Shown here piece after piece: positions 9,102-18,057 of a stretch of 64,000 nt of DNA. The notes beneath the pieces were generated by a model that worked only from the letters and a program-made list of their open reading frames with translations, ran no database searches and was not told the origin of the DNA. The translations under genes and the position numbers were made by a program. The stretch is taken from contig NZ_CP134053.1 in assembly GCF_031583065.1 (NCBI RefSeq), forward strand, positions 2,108,001-2,172,000, read 5' to 3'. Source of the stretch: Streptomyces sp. CGMCC 4.7035 (lineage in GTDB: Bacteria > Actinomycetota > Actinomycetes > Streptomycetales > Streptomycetaceae). How positions within the stretch are numbered: the stretch's first letter is position 1; each line of letters opens with the position of its first letter.

Positions 9102-9863
9102 TCACCAGGGCATCGCCACACCGCCGTTCGGGCGGAGGATCTGGCCCGTGGTGAAGGACGCGGCGTCGGAGGCCAGGTGCAGGACCGTGTGAGCGATGTC
9201 CTCCGGTTCGCCGACGCGGCCCAGCGGTGACATCCGGGCCATGAACGCCTCTGTCTGCGCCTGGGTTTCCCCGTGACGGTCCGTCATCGGGGTACGGGTC
9301 CATCCCGGCGCCACCGCGTTGACCCGGATACCGTGCCGTCCGACCTCGGTCGCCAGGGTCTTCGTCAGCTGCACCACCGCCGCCTTCGCCACGCCGTAGC
9401 AGAGCAAGCCCGGCCCGCCGGTGTCGACGGCGCTCGATGCCATCGTCACGATGCTGCCGCGCGTGCCGTCCGCGATCATGCGGCGGGCCGCCTCCTGGCA
9501 GGCGTAGAGCACGCCCTTGAAGTTGACGGCCAGCACCCGGTCGAGGTCCTCGTCCCGAGTCTCCAGGACCGGGCTGCTGTGCATGATCCCGGCCACGGCC
9601 GCCATCGCGTCGAGGCGCTCGCAGGACCCGACCGCCTGGCGTAGCTGCGCCCGGTCGGTCACGTCCAGGTGGTGGACGAGGGCCGTGCCGCCGTGGTCCT
9701 TGATCAGGGTGGCCGTGTCGTGCAGGCCCTGCGCGTCTCGGTCCGCGCAGTGCACGGTCGCGCCGGCCTGCGCCAACAGCACGGCCGAGGCCCGGCCGAT
9801 GCCGCTGGCGGCGCCGGTGACGAATGCGGTGCGTCCGGTGAGGTCGTACGCCGTGACGGGCAT
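9102..9863 (-). CDS. Short-chain dehydrogenase/reductase (SDR)
   Basis: A 253-residue classical SDR using NAD(P)H. The Rossmann motif TGAASGIG is at 16-23, the structural Asn at N114, and the catalytic Ser-Tyr-Lys at S143, Y156 and K160 (YGVAK). Full length for the family. The substrate cannot be read from sequence. The ATG at 9863 is preceded 7 nt upstream by the -10-like TACCGT and a TTGACG -35 overlapping a 13-bp palindrome, so expression is probably repressor-controlled. No regulator gene sits beside it. Confidence 0.9.
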   Translation of the reverse strand: MPVTAYDLTGRTAFVTGAASGIGRASAVLLAQAGATVHCADRDAQGLHDTATLIKDHGGTALVHHLDVTDRAQLRQAVGSCERLDAMAAVAGIMHSSPVLETRDEDLDRVLAVNFKGVLYACQEAARRMIADGTRGSIVTMASSAVDTGGPGLLCYGVAKAAVVQLTKTLATEVGRHGIRVNAVAPGWTRTPMTDRHGETQAQTEAFMARMSPLGRVGEPEDIAHTVLHLASDAASFTTGQILRPNGGVAMPW

Positions 9864-9870
9864 GACAGTG

Positions 9871-9900
9871 ACGGTACGAGGGTTTCTGACGGACCGTCAA
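9871..9900 (-). promoter_or_regulatory. SDR promoter with TetR-like operator palindrome
   Basis: Minus-strand TTGACG (9900-9895), 18-bp spacer, TACCGT (9876-9871), then 7 nt to the ATG at 9863. The perfect dyad TGACGGACCGTCA (9887-9899) overlaps the -35 box and also the stop codon of the upstream nei gene. Short odd-spaced dyads of this kind are typical operators of TetR-family repressors; that assignment is inferred. Confidence 0.6.
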
Positions 9901-10742
9901 TTAGTCGTGCGGTGGCGGGTGCTACGGCGGTCCGTTTTCGGACCCGGGGCCGGAACCGGGCCCCATTGGCAGGTCGGGCACCAGTACGTCGGCCGCTCCC
10001 GGGAGCCGTCGCCCTGGTCGGCCACCTGGATCGGGGTGCCGCAGTGCAGACAGGGGCGGGGCGCGCGGCCGTACACGAAGAGGTTCGGCTCGCGCCGGCC
10101 CGTGGTGCTGCGGGCCGGCCGGTCGCGGTTGGCCTCCAGGAGCCTCTTGGCGAGGCCGGGGAGGCGGGCGGTGTGCTCGGCGGGGAGGTCGCCGACGGGG
10201 ATCCACGGGGTCGCCCGTAGCAGGAAGCACAACTCGCTCTTGTAGACATTGCCGATACCGGCCAGGTTGCGCTGGTCGAGGAGGGCCTCGCCGAGGGGGC
10301 GGGCAGGCTCGCGCAGCAGGTTCTCCAGCGCCTTTCCGGGGTCCCAGTCGGGTCCGAGGAGGTCGGGGCCCAGGTGGCCCACGGCGCGGTCCTCGTCGGC
10401 GGTGCGGAGCAGCTCCAGGACGGGCAGGCGGTAGCCGACGGCCGTACGGTCCGCGGTGCCGAGGATCGCCCGGATCTGGTGGGCCGGACCGCCGCTCCAA
10501 CGCTGCCCCGCCGCGTAGACCTTCCACGAGCCGTCCATCTTCAGGTGCGAGTGCAGCGTGAGCCCGCCCTCGATACGAGTGAGGAGGTGCTTGCCGCGCG
10601 GGGTGACGCCCAGGACGGTGCGGCCGGTGAGGTCCGCCGTGGCGTACTTGGGCACCCGTAGGTCGGAACGCGTCAGCACCTTCCCCGCGAGCGCCCCGTG
10701 CAGACGCTTCGCGGCTTGGTAGACGGTGTCACCTTCGGGCAT
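9897..10742 (-). CDS. Fpg/Nei-family DNA glycosylase-AP lyase
   Basis: Base-excision repair enzyme removing oxidised bases. The 281-residue protein begins MPEGDT, giving the catalytic Pro2 and Glu3 after Met removal. It has the helix-two-turn-helix region (GNVYKSELCF) and a C-terminal zinc finger with CLHCG and CPTCQ. The Nei (endonuclease VIII) type is favoured over Fpg by the MPEGDTVYQAAKRLH start. It lies 162 nt downstream of lhr on the same strand and may be partly cotranscribed with it, linking two repair genes. Confidence 0.92.
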   Translation of the reverse strand: MPEGDTVYQAAKRLHGALAGKVLTRSDLRVPKYATADLTGRTVLGVTPRGKHLLTRIEGGLTLHSHLKMDGSWKVYAAGQRWSGGPAHQIRAILGTADRTAVGYRLPVLELLRTADEDRAVGHLGPDLLGPDWDPGKALENLLREPARPLGEALLDQRNLAGIGNVYKSELCFLLRATPWIPVGDLPAEHTARLPGLAKRLLEANRDRPARSTTGRREPNLFVYGRAPRPCLHCGTPIQVADQGDGSRERPTYWCPTCQWGPVPAPGPKTDRRSTRHRTTN

Positions 10743-10904
10743 GGGTCAAGGGTGGCACGTCTGGCGCGCTGGGGGCTCGGGGAGGGAGCGCCGGACGGGT
10801 GCGTGCCGGAACGGTGGCGCGGCTGTCGGCTCCTACCGTGACCGTCCAGGCGGCGGTGGCGCCCGCGCCCCACGGTGTCGTGCCCTCGCCAGGGTGCCGG
10901 AGGC

Positions 10905-13900
10905 TCACGCGCGGATGCGCAGCCCCCGCGGGGTCGCGATGAAGCCCGCTCCTTCCAGGAGGATGCCGAACGGGGACGAGAGGGCGGAGGCGCCATTGAC
11001 GCGCTCCACCGTGACCGTGCCGAGGGAGCCCGCCCGGGCGGCCGTCCCGAGGGCCTCGGCGGCCGTGCGCAGGCGGGCGTCCTCCGTCGGCTTGGCCTCC
11101 GGGTCGGAGGGCCAGGCCAGCAGGGTCTTTCCACCGCGCTCCATGTAGAGCGTGAGCTCCCCGTCGACCAGGACGACCAGCGAACCGGCCTTGCGCCCCG
11201 GCTTGTGTCCGGCACCCGTCGGCGGCTCGGGCCAGGGGAGCGCCGAGCCGTAAGCGTTCGCCGGGTCGGCGGCCGCCAGGACCACGGCCCGCGCGGAGCC
11301 GGTGACCCGGGTGCGGTTCGGCGGCAGGCCCTGCCCCTGCCGTCCGTATGGGGAGCGGGCGCCGGGTTCGGCGGTGGAGAAGCCGGAGCCTGAGCGCGGG
11401 CCTCCGAAACCGGGGGCCGAGAACGGGTCCGGGGCAGTCGACCCCATGTCGAACGCGTCGGCGAAGCCTGTGCCGAACGGACCCTCGAAACCGTCGTGGT
11501 CACCGATGCCCGACGGATCGTCCAGGCCCTCGGGGTAGCCGGTACCGGACAGGGCGTCCGAGCCGTCGAACGGGCCGCGTCCGGCGGCCGGAGCTCCGGT
11601 GGCGGACGGGTGTGCGTGTCCCCCGGTGAAGCCGTTCGTGAAGCCGTTCCCGGCGGTGGTACCCGACCCCGCGCCGGGCAGTGGCTCCCCGCGCTCGCGC
11701 GCGTTCGCCACCGCGCGCAGCCGGTCCACCGCGCCGTCCATCGCGAACTGCGCGGCGCCGAGCCCCTCGACCACATAGCCGCGTCGCGCCTGACCGCTCT
11801 CCTCGAAGGCGGACAGGATACGATACGTCGCCGAGAAGCCACCCTCCACGCCCTCCGCGGCCACCGCGCCCCGGGTCACCACGCCGTGCCGGTCCAGCAG
11901 CGTCCGGGCCAGGGCGTGGGCGCGCACGGTGGGGTCCGCCTCGCGGGCGGGGAGCAGTGACCAGCGGCCCGCGACGGTCGGCGGGCCCGTACGGGACTGG
12001 GGGCGGGCGGCGGCCGTCAGCGAGCCGTACCGTCCGCGCGGGACCGTGCGCTTGGCGCGGTGGGCGGTGGAGCCCGCGGTGCGGCCCGAGCCGAGCAGCG
12101 ACCGCATCGGTGCGAGCGTGTCGTTCGTCAGCCGTCCCGACCACGCCAGGTCCCAGACGATCTCCGCCAGTTGGGGATCAGTGACGTCCGGATGCGTCGT
12201 GGCGCGGACCTGGTCGGCGATCTGACGGAAGAACAGGCCGTAACCGCCCGAGAGGGTGTCCAGGACCGACTGGTGCAACGCGGTCAGCTCCAGCGGGTGC
12301 GGGGCGGGCAGGAGCAGCGGCGCGGCGTCCGCCAGGTAGAGGGAGATCCAGCCGTCCTTGCCGGGCAGCGCGCCCGCGCCTGCCCACACCACCTCGCCCG
12401 CGGCGGTGAGTTCGTCCAGCATCCCGGGGGCGTAGTGGGCGACGCGGGACGGCAGGACGAGCTTCTCCAGAGCGGACGCGGGCACGGACGCGCCCTGCAA
12501 CTGCTCGATGGCACGCACCAGCCCATCGACGCCCCGCAGCCCGTGTCCGCTGCCGACGTGTTGCCACTGCGGCAGGAACTGCGCCAGCGCGGCCGCAGGC
12601 ACCGGCTCCAACTCGTGCCGCAGCGCCGCCAGCGAACGGCGTCGCAGCCTGCGCAGCACCGCCGCGTCGCACCACTCCTGGCCGATCCCCGCGGGATGGA
12701 ACTCTCCCTGGACGATCCGGCCGGACGCCGAAAGCCGTTGCAGCGCGCCCTCGGTGACGGCCACACCGAGTCCGAACCGCGCGGCCGCGGTCGCCGACGT
12801 GAACGGGCCGTGCGTGCGTGCGTACCGCGCGAGCAGATCGCCCAGCGGGTCCTTGACCGGCTCGGTGAAGGCCTCGGGGACGCCCACCGGAAGTGCCGTG
12901 CCGAGCGCGTCGCGCAGCCGGCCCGCGTCCTCGATCGCCGCCCAGTGGTCGGCGCCCGCGATACGGACCTTGATGGCGCGGCGGGCGGCGGCCAGCTCCT
13001 GGGCCCAGTGCGGCTCGGCGCCGCGCTCCGCCAGCTCGGCGTCCGTGAGCGGGCCCAGCAGCCGCAGCACGTCCGCGACACCTTCGATGTCCTTGACGCG
13101 CCGGTCCTCGGTCAACCACTGCAGCTCGCGCTCCAGCTCGGTCAGGACCTCGGCGTCCAACAGCTCGCGCAGCTCCGCCTGGCCCAGCAGCTCGGCCAGC
13201 AGCCGGGAGTCCAGCGACAGCGCGGCGGCGCGCCGCTCGGCCAGCGGCGAGTCCCCCTCGTACAGGAACTGCGCGACGTACCCGAACAGGAGCGAGCGGG
13301 CGAAGGGCGACGGCTCCGGGGTGGTGACCTCGACGAGCCGCACCTTGCGCGACTCGAGGTCGCCCATCAGCTCGACGAGGCCCGGGACGTCGAAGACGTC
13401 CTGGAGGCATTCGCGGACCGCTTCCAGGACGATCGGGAACGAGCCGAACTCGCTCGCCACCTGGAGCAGTTGGGCCGCACGCTGGCGCTGCTGCCACAGC
13501 GGGGTGCGCCTGCCGGGGTTGCGGCGCGGCAGCAGCAGCGCGCGGGCGGCGCACTCGCGGAACCGGGACGCGAACAGCGCCGAGCCGCCGACCTGGTCGG
13601 TGACGATCTGGTCGACCTCGCCCTTGTCGAAGGCCACGTCCGCCGCGCCGACGGGCGCCTGCTCGGCGTCGTATTCCGTGCCCGCCTTCATCGGCTCCTG
13701 GTCGAGCAGGTCGAGACCCATCAGGTCGGCGTCGGGCAGGCGCAGCACGATGCCGTCGTCGGCGTGCATGACCTGGGCGTCCATGCCGTACCGCTCGGCC
13801 AGCCGGGCCCCCAGTGCGAGCGCCCACGGGGCGTGGACCTGGGCGCCGAAGGGGGAGTGCACCACGACCCGCCAGTCGCCCAGTTCGTCCCGGAACCGCT

Positions 13901-15932
13901 CGACGACGATCGTTCGGTCGTCGGGGACATGGCCGCAGGCCTCGCGCTGTTCGTCCAGGTACGACAGAACGTTGTCGGCGGCCCAGGCGTCGAGCCCCGC
14001 GGCCAGCAGCCTCAGCCGTGCGTCCTCCTTGGACAGCGAGCCCACCTCGCGCAAGAACGCGCCCACCGCGCGCCCCAGTTCGAGTGGGCGGCCCAGCTGG
14101 TCGCCCTTCCAGAAGGGCAGCCGGCCCGGGACGCCGGGCGCGGGGGAGACCAGGACGCGGTCGCGCGTGATGTCCTCGATGCGCCAGGAGCTGGTGCCCA
14201 GCGTGAACACGTCCCCGATACGGGACTCGTACACCATCTCCTCGTCCAGCTCACCGACCCGGCCGCCACCCTTCTTCGGGTCGGCCCCGGCGAGGAAGAC
14301 CCCGAAGAGTCCCCGGTCCGGAATCGTGCCCCCGGAGGTGACGGCGAGCCGCTGGGCGCCCGGGCGGCCGGTGATCGTGCCCGCGACCCGGTCCCACACG
14401 ACGCGCGGCCGCAGCTCCGCGAACGCGTCGGAGGGATAGCGGCCGGCGAGCATGTCCAGCACCGCCGTGAACGCCGACTCGGGCAGCGAGGCGAACGGCG
14501 CCGCCCGGCGGACCGTGGCGAGGAGGTCGTCGAACTGCCACGTGTCGAGTGCCGTCATGGCGACGAGCTGCTGGGCGAGCACGTCCAGCGGGTTCGCCGG
14601 AACCTTCAGCGACTCGATGGAGCCGGTGCGCATCCGCTCGGTGACCACGGCGGCCTGGACGAGGTCGCCGCGGTACTTGGGGAAGACCACACCCGTGGAG
14701 ACGGCGCCCACTTGGTGGCCCGCGCGGCCCACGCGTTGCAGCCCGGAGGCCACCGACGGCGGTGACTCGACCTGGACGACGAGGTCCACCGCGCCCATGT
14801 CGATGCCCAGCTCCAGGCTGGAGGTGGCGACCACGGCGGGCAGCCGGCCCGCCTTCAGGTCCTCCTCGACGAGGGCGCGCTGCTCCTTGGAGACCGAGCC
14901 GTGGTGGGCACGGGCCAGCACCGGGGGCGCTCCCTGGGCCGCGCCCGAGCCGCCCATCAGCTGGGCGGGAGCGTGGTGCTCCTCCAGCGCTTCACCGGTG
15001 GCCCGCTCGTAGGCGATCTCGTTGAGCCGGTTGCACAGTCGCTCCGCGAGACGGCGGGAGTTGGCGAACACGATCGTGGAGCGGTGCGCCTGGACCAGGT
15101 CGGCGATCCGCTCCTCGACGTGCGGCCAGATGGACGGGCGCTCCGCGCCCTCGGTCCCGTCGCTGACCGGGGAGCCGCCCAGCTCGCCCATGTCCTCGAT
15201 AGGCACGACGACGGAGAGGTCGAACTCCTTGCCGGACTTCGGCTGGACGATCTCGACCTTGCGGCGCGGCGAGAGGAAGCGGGCGACCTCGTCCACCGGG
15301 CGCACGGTGGCGGACAGGCCGATGCGGCGCGCGGGCTTCGGCAGCAGCTCGTCCAGGCGCTCCAGGGAGAGCGCCAGATGTGCGCCCCGCTTGGTGCCCG
15401 CCACCGCGTGCACCTCGTCCAGGATCACCGTCTCCACGCCCGTCAGAGCGTCGCGCGTGGCCGACGTCAGCATCAGGAACAGCGACTCCGGGGTGGTGAT
15501 CAGGATGTCCGGCGGGCGCGTGGCCAGGGCGCGGCGCTCGGCGGCCGGGGTGTCGCCGGAGCGGATGCCCACCTTCACCTCCGGCTCGGGCAGGCCGAGC
15601 CGCACCGACTCCTGGCGGATGCCCGTGAGCGGACTGCGCAGATTCCGCTCCACGTCGACCGCGAGGGCCTTCAGCGGGGACACGTACAGCACCCGGCAGC
15701 GCTTCCTGGGGTCGGCGGGCGGCGGCGTGGAGGCCAGCTGGTCGAGCGCCGCGAGGAACGCGGCCAGCGTCTTGCCGGAGCCGGTCGGGGCGACCACCAG
15801 CACGTCCGAGCCCTGGGCGATGGCGCGCCACGCCCCGGCCTGGGCCGCGGTGGGCGCGGAGAACGCCCCCGTGAACCAGCCGCGGGTCGCGGGGGAGAAG
15901 CCGTCGAGGGCTCGGTGTGCGGAGCTGACCAT
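10905..15932 (-). CDS. lhr: ATP-dependent helicase Lhr (large helicase-related)
   Basis: Superfamily 2 3'-5' helicase of 1675 residues. Walker A APTGSGKT is at 48-55, the DEAH-type box is DEVH at 172-175, and motif VI reads QRVGRAGHQ. The rest is the winged-helix/beta-barrel body and long C-terminal region characteristic of Lhr. In mycobacteria Lhr is part of the mitomycin-inducible DNA-damage response. Residues about 1414-1537 are a Gly/Phe/Ser/Pro-rich low-complexity insertion before the conserved RAVVLAAADPANAYG segment. The start is ATG at 15932, with a damage-type promoter ending 6 nt upstream. Confidence 0.95.
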   Translation of the reverse strand: MVSSAHRALDGFSPATRGWFTGAFSAPTAAQAGAWRAIAQGSDVLVVAPTGSGKTLAAFLAALDQLASTPPPADPRKRCRVLYVSPLKALAVDVERNLRSPLTGIRQESVRLGLPEPEVKVGIRSGDTPAAERRALATRPPDILITTPESLFLMLTSATRDALTGVETVILDEVHAVAGTKRGAHLALSLERLDELLPKPARRIGLSATVRPVDEVARFLSPRRKVEIVQPKSGKEFDLSVVVPIEDMGELGGSPVSDGTEGAERPSIWPHVEERIADLVQAHRSTIVFANSRRLAERLCNRLNEIAYERATGEALEEHHAPAQLMGGSGAAQGAPPVLARAHHGSVSKEQRALVEEDLKAGRLPAVVATSSLELGIDMGAVDLVVQVESPPSVASGLQRVGRAGHQVGAVSTGVVFPKYRGDLVQAAVVTERMRTGSIESLKVPANPLDVLAQQLVAMTALDTWQFDDLLATVRRAAPFASLPESAFTAVLDMLAGRYPSDAFAELRPRVVWDRVAGTITGRPGAQRLAVTSGGTIPDRGLFGVFLAGADPKKGGGRVGELDEEMVYESRIGDVFTLGTSSWRIEDITRDRVLVSPAPGVPGRLPFWKGDQLGRPLELGRAVGAFLREVGSLSKEDARLRLLAAGLDAWAADNVLSYLDEQREACGHVPDDRTIVVERFRDELGDWRVVVHSPFGAQVHAPWALALGARLAERYGMDAQVMHADDGIVLRLPDADLMGLDLLDQEPMKAGTEYDAEQAPVGAADVAFDKGEVDQIVTDQVGGSALFASRFRECAARALLLPRRNPGRRTPLWQQRQRAAQLLQVASEFGSFPIVLEAVRECLQDVFDVPGLVELMGDLESRKVRLVEVTTPEPSPFARSLLFGYVAQFLYEGDSPLAERRAAALSLDSRLLAELLGQAELRELLDAEVLTELERELQWLTEDRRVKDIEGVADVLRLLGPLTDAELAERGAEPHWAQELAAARRAIKVRIAGADHWAAIEDAGRLRDALGTALPVGVPEAFTEPVKDPLGDLLARYARTHGPFTSATAAARFGLGVAVTEGALQRLSASGRIVQGEFHPAGIGQEWCDAAVLRRLRRRSLAALRHELEPVPAAALAQFLPQWQHVGSGHGLRGVDGLVRAIEQLQGASVPASALEKLVLPSRVAHYAPGMLDELTAAGEVVWAGAGALPGKDGWISLYLADAAPLLLPAPHPLELTALHQSVLDTLSGGYGLFFRQIADQVRATTHPDVTDPQLAEIVWDLAWSGRLTNDTLAPMRSLLGSGRTAGSTAHRAKRTVPRGRYGSLTAAARPQSRTGPPTVAGRWSLLPAREADPTVRAHALARTLLDRHGVVTRGAVAAEGVEGGFSATYRILSAFEESGQARRGYVVEGLGAAQFAMDGAVDRLRAVANARERGEPLPGAGSGTTAGNGFTNGFTGGHAHPSATGAPAAGRGPFDGSDALSGTGYPEGLDDPSGIGDHDGFEGPFGTGFADAFDMGSTAPDPFSAPGFGGPRSGSGFSTAEPGARSPYGRQGQGLPPNRTRVTGSARAVVLAAADPANAYGSALPWPEPPTGAGHKPGRKAGSLVVLVDGELTLYMERGGKTLLAWPSDPEAKPTEDARLRTAAEALGTAARAGSLGTVTVERVNGASALSSPFGILLEGAGFIATPRGLRIRA

Positions 15933-15938
15933 GCGTCC

Positions 15939-15961
15939 ATCCTGCACCCGCCCACTGACAA
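15939..15961 (-). promoter_or_regulatory. RecA-NDp/PafBC-type damage promoter of lhr
   Basis: On the minus strand TTGTCAGTG (15961-15953), 8-nt spacer, CAGGAT (15944-15939), then 6 nt to the lhr ATG. This matches the mycobacterial LexA-independent damage motif TTGTCRGTG-N8-TANNNT except C for the first T of the -10. The near-zero leader predicts a leaderless transcript. Confidence 0.7.
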
Positions 15962-16041
15962 TGCCTCCGACCTGCGAAAACGCAGGGAGAAGCAGCGGCG
16001 GGCGCGGAAGGGTCCGCCCGGCCGTGGCACAGAATGGGGCC

Positions 16042-17016
16042 ATGGCAGCTTCCGGTGAGCGGGCGCGGCACTGGCAGTACGAGGAACTGCCCGGTGTCGA
16101 CCTGCTGCGGGCCCGCTACATCCGCAAGACCTTTGTGCGGCACACCCATGAGCACTTCGTGATCGCGGCCATCGCCGACGGCGTCGAGGTCTTCCACCAC
16201 GGCGGCGCCGACCAGTATGCGGGCCCGGGCGCCCTTGCGCTGGTCAACCCCGACACCCCGCACACGGGCCGGGCCGACGGCCCCGAGGGCTGGCGGTACG
16301 GGGCCGTGTATCCCTCGCCGGAGCTGGTGGCCGAGATCGCCGCCGAGACCACAGCCCTGCGCGGCACCCCGGGCTTCGCCAGTCCGGTGCTGGAGGATCC
16401 CTATGCCGCCGGCTTGGTCCACGAGGTGCTCCGGGCCGCGGACGAGGGCAACGCGCTCGCCGCCGACACCCTGCTGCGGGTCACCGTGACCCGGCTGCTG
16501 CGGCTCAACGGCGGGCCGATGCCGCAGCGCGCCGTGCGCACCGCCGGCGCCCGGACAGCCGCACGCGCGCGTGCCGTGCTCGAGGAGCGGATGGCGGAGC
16601 CCCCGACCCTGGAACGGCTCGCGACCGACCTCGGCACCAGCCCCTTCGCCCTGCTGCGCGCCTTCCGCGACACCTACGGCATGCCGCCGCACGCCTGGCT
16701 CACCGACGCCCGCGTCCGCCGGGCCCGGCACCTCCTGGACGCCGGCATCGCGCCCGCGGGGGCGGCCGCCGCGGTCGGTTTCACCGACCAACCGCACCTC
16801 AACCGCCACTTCACGCGCATCGTCGGCGTGCCTCCCGGGGCGTACCAGCGCGAGCGCAGGAGCGACGGGCCGCGCACCCCGGGGCGCAAGAACGTACAAG
16901 ACCCGCGGGAGCGGCTGCTCGTACCGTCCGGGGCGTGGCAGAACAGACCGCTCTCGCAGACGTACACGGGGAAGACGACGGCAAGCCGGACGCCGCCGTC
17001 GTCCGGGACGCCCTAG
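16042..17016 (+). CDS. AraC-family transcriptional regulator
   Basis: A 324-residue regulator with an N-terminal AraC-type cupin (HTHEHFVIAAIADGVEVF, glyoxal/ligand pocket) and two C-terminal helix-turn-helix motifs (about 175-275; second motif GFTDQPHLNRHFTRIVGVPP). Its 3' end overlaps azlC by 82 nt in another frame, so the pair is cotranscribed and it is likely to control azlCD. CAGAAT (16030-16035) lies 6 nt before the ATG, suggesting a leaderless mRNA, divergent from lhr. The last 50 residues read through the azlC start region and may be dispensable. Confidence 0.9.
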   Translation: MAASGERARHWQYEELPGVDLLRARYIRKTFVRHTHEHFVIAAIADGVEVFHHGGADQYAGPGALALVNPDTPHTGRADGPEGWRYGAVYPSPELVAEIAAETTALRGTPGFASPVLEDPYAAGLVHEVLRAADEGNALAADTLLRVTVTRLLRLNGGPMPQRAVRTAGARTAARARAVLEERMAEPPTLERLATDLGTSPFALLRAFRDTYGMPPHAWLTDARVRRARHLLDAGIAPAGAAAAVGFTDQPHLNRHFTRIVGVPPGAYQRERRSDGPRTPGRKNVQDPRERLLVPSGAWQNRPLSQTYTGKTTASRTPPSSGTP

Positions 17017-17696
17017 GAGTAGGGGTCGCCGTAGGGCTGTCCGGCTTCGCCTTCGGGGTGACCTCGGCCGGCAGTGGTCTCACGCTGCTGCAGACCTGTG
17101 CGCTCAGCCTTTTGGTGTTCACCGGCGCATCGCAGTTCGCCCTCGTGGGCGCGCTCGCGGCCGGGGGCAACCCGTTCACGGCGGCCGCGGGCGCCTTCTT
17201 CCTGGGTGTGCGGAACGCGTTCTACGGGCTGCGTCTGTCGCAGTTGCTGGCACTCCCGCGCGCGGTGCGGCCGTTTGCCGCCCAGTGGGTCATCGACGAG
17301 ACGGCCGCCGTCGCGCTGGCCCAGCCCACGCGGCGGAGCGTCCGGATCGGCTTCACGGTCACCGGGTTGGCCCTCTACGTGCTGTGGAACCTGACCACGC
17401 TCCTGGGGGCCGTCGGCGCGCAGGCCATCGGCGACACCGACGTGTGGGGGTTGGACGCCGCCGGGCCGGCGGTGTTCCTGGCGCTGCTCGCGCCGATGCT
17501 GAAGAGCGCCAGGGAGCGCGTCGTGGCGGGCGCCGCAGTGGTGCTGGGGCTCGGCCTGCTGCCGGTTCTGCCCGCCGGCGTACCGGTCCTGGCGGCGGCA
17601 TTGGCGGCGCCGGCCGTCCTCTACCTGGAGGGGCGCCGCCGCGGTGCGGGCGAGCCCAAGAAGACGATCAACGACGCACGGAGGGAGGAGCGTTGA
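16935..17696 (+). CDS. azlC: AzlC-family branched-chain amino acid exporter, large subunit
   Basis: A 253-residue integral membrane protein with the AzlC signature (GVTSAGSGLTLLQTCALSLLVF, TGASQFA, FFLGVRNAFYGL). AzlC and AzlD together export branched-chain amino acids or analogues. About seven hydrophobic segments are visible. GTG at 16935 lies inside the araC coding region; the stop overlaps the TTG start of azlD. The regulator-azlC-azlD arrangement suggests ligand-responsive export, though the actual substrate is unknown. Confidence 0.92.
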   Translation: MAEQTALADVHGEDDGKPDAAVVRDALGVGVAVGLSGFAFGVTSAGSGLTLLQTCALSLLVFTGASQFALVGALAAGGNPFTAAAGAFFLGVRNAFYGLRLSQLLALPRAVRPFAAQWVIDETAAVALAQPTRRSVRIGFTVTGLALYVLWNLTTLLGAVGAQAIGDTDVWGLDAAGPAVFLALLAPMLKSARERVVAGAAVVLGLGLLPVLPAGVPVLAAALAAPAVLYLEGRRRGAGEPKKTINDARREER

Positions 17697-18001
17697 ACAT
17701 CTGGATCGCGATCGGCGTGACCGCCGTCGGCTGCTACGCGGTCAAACTCGTCGGACTGTTGGTCCCCGAAGGGCTCCTGGAGCGGCCGCTCGTCCAGCGG
17801 CTCGCGGCCCTGCTGCCCGTCGCCCTCCTGGCCGCCCTCACGGCCCAGCAGACCTTCGCCGACGGCCGCGCCCTGGTGCTGGACGCCCGGACCGCGGGGC
17901 TCGCCGCGGCGGCCCTGGCACTGCTCCTGCGTGCCCCGTTCCTGCTCGTCGTCGCCGCGGCGGTCGTGGCGACGGCGGGGGTACGCGCGATGACGGGCTG
18001 A
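17693..18001 (+). CDS. azlD: AzlD-family transporter small subunit
   Basis: A 102-residue membrane protein with three to four hydrophobic segments and the family pattern of a polar loop before LPVALLAALTAQQTF. It is the obligate partner of AzlC. The start is TTG at 17693, overlapping the azlC stop (TTGA), with GGAGGGAGGAG immediately upstream. This is an example of a start that only the overlap and ribosome binding site decide. Confidence 0.88.
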   Translation: MNIWIAIGVTAVGCYAVKLVGLLVPEGLLERPLVQRLAALLPVALLAALTAQQTFADGRALVLDARTAGLAAAALALLLRAPFLLVVAAAVVATAGVRAMTG

Positions 18002-18057
18002 CCGGACGCCCGTCCCCGTCTGTCCGGCGATGCACGCTCCCGCCGTGCCCGTCCCCG

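Noticed and set aside
8388..9192. Open frames of 138-212 codons through the 23-bp array
   Set aside because: The repeat period is not a multiple of three and the frames show no consistent peptide repeat or ribosome binding site, so they are considered non-coding.
12060..14765. A 901-codon open frame on the plus strand opposite lhr
   Set aside because: It is the complement of the Lhr coding region. Its composition (Arg/Gly/Gln/His-rich, no domain) is typical of antisense frames in high-GC DNA.
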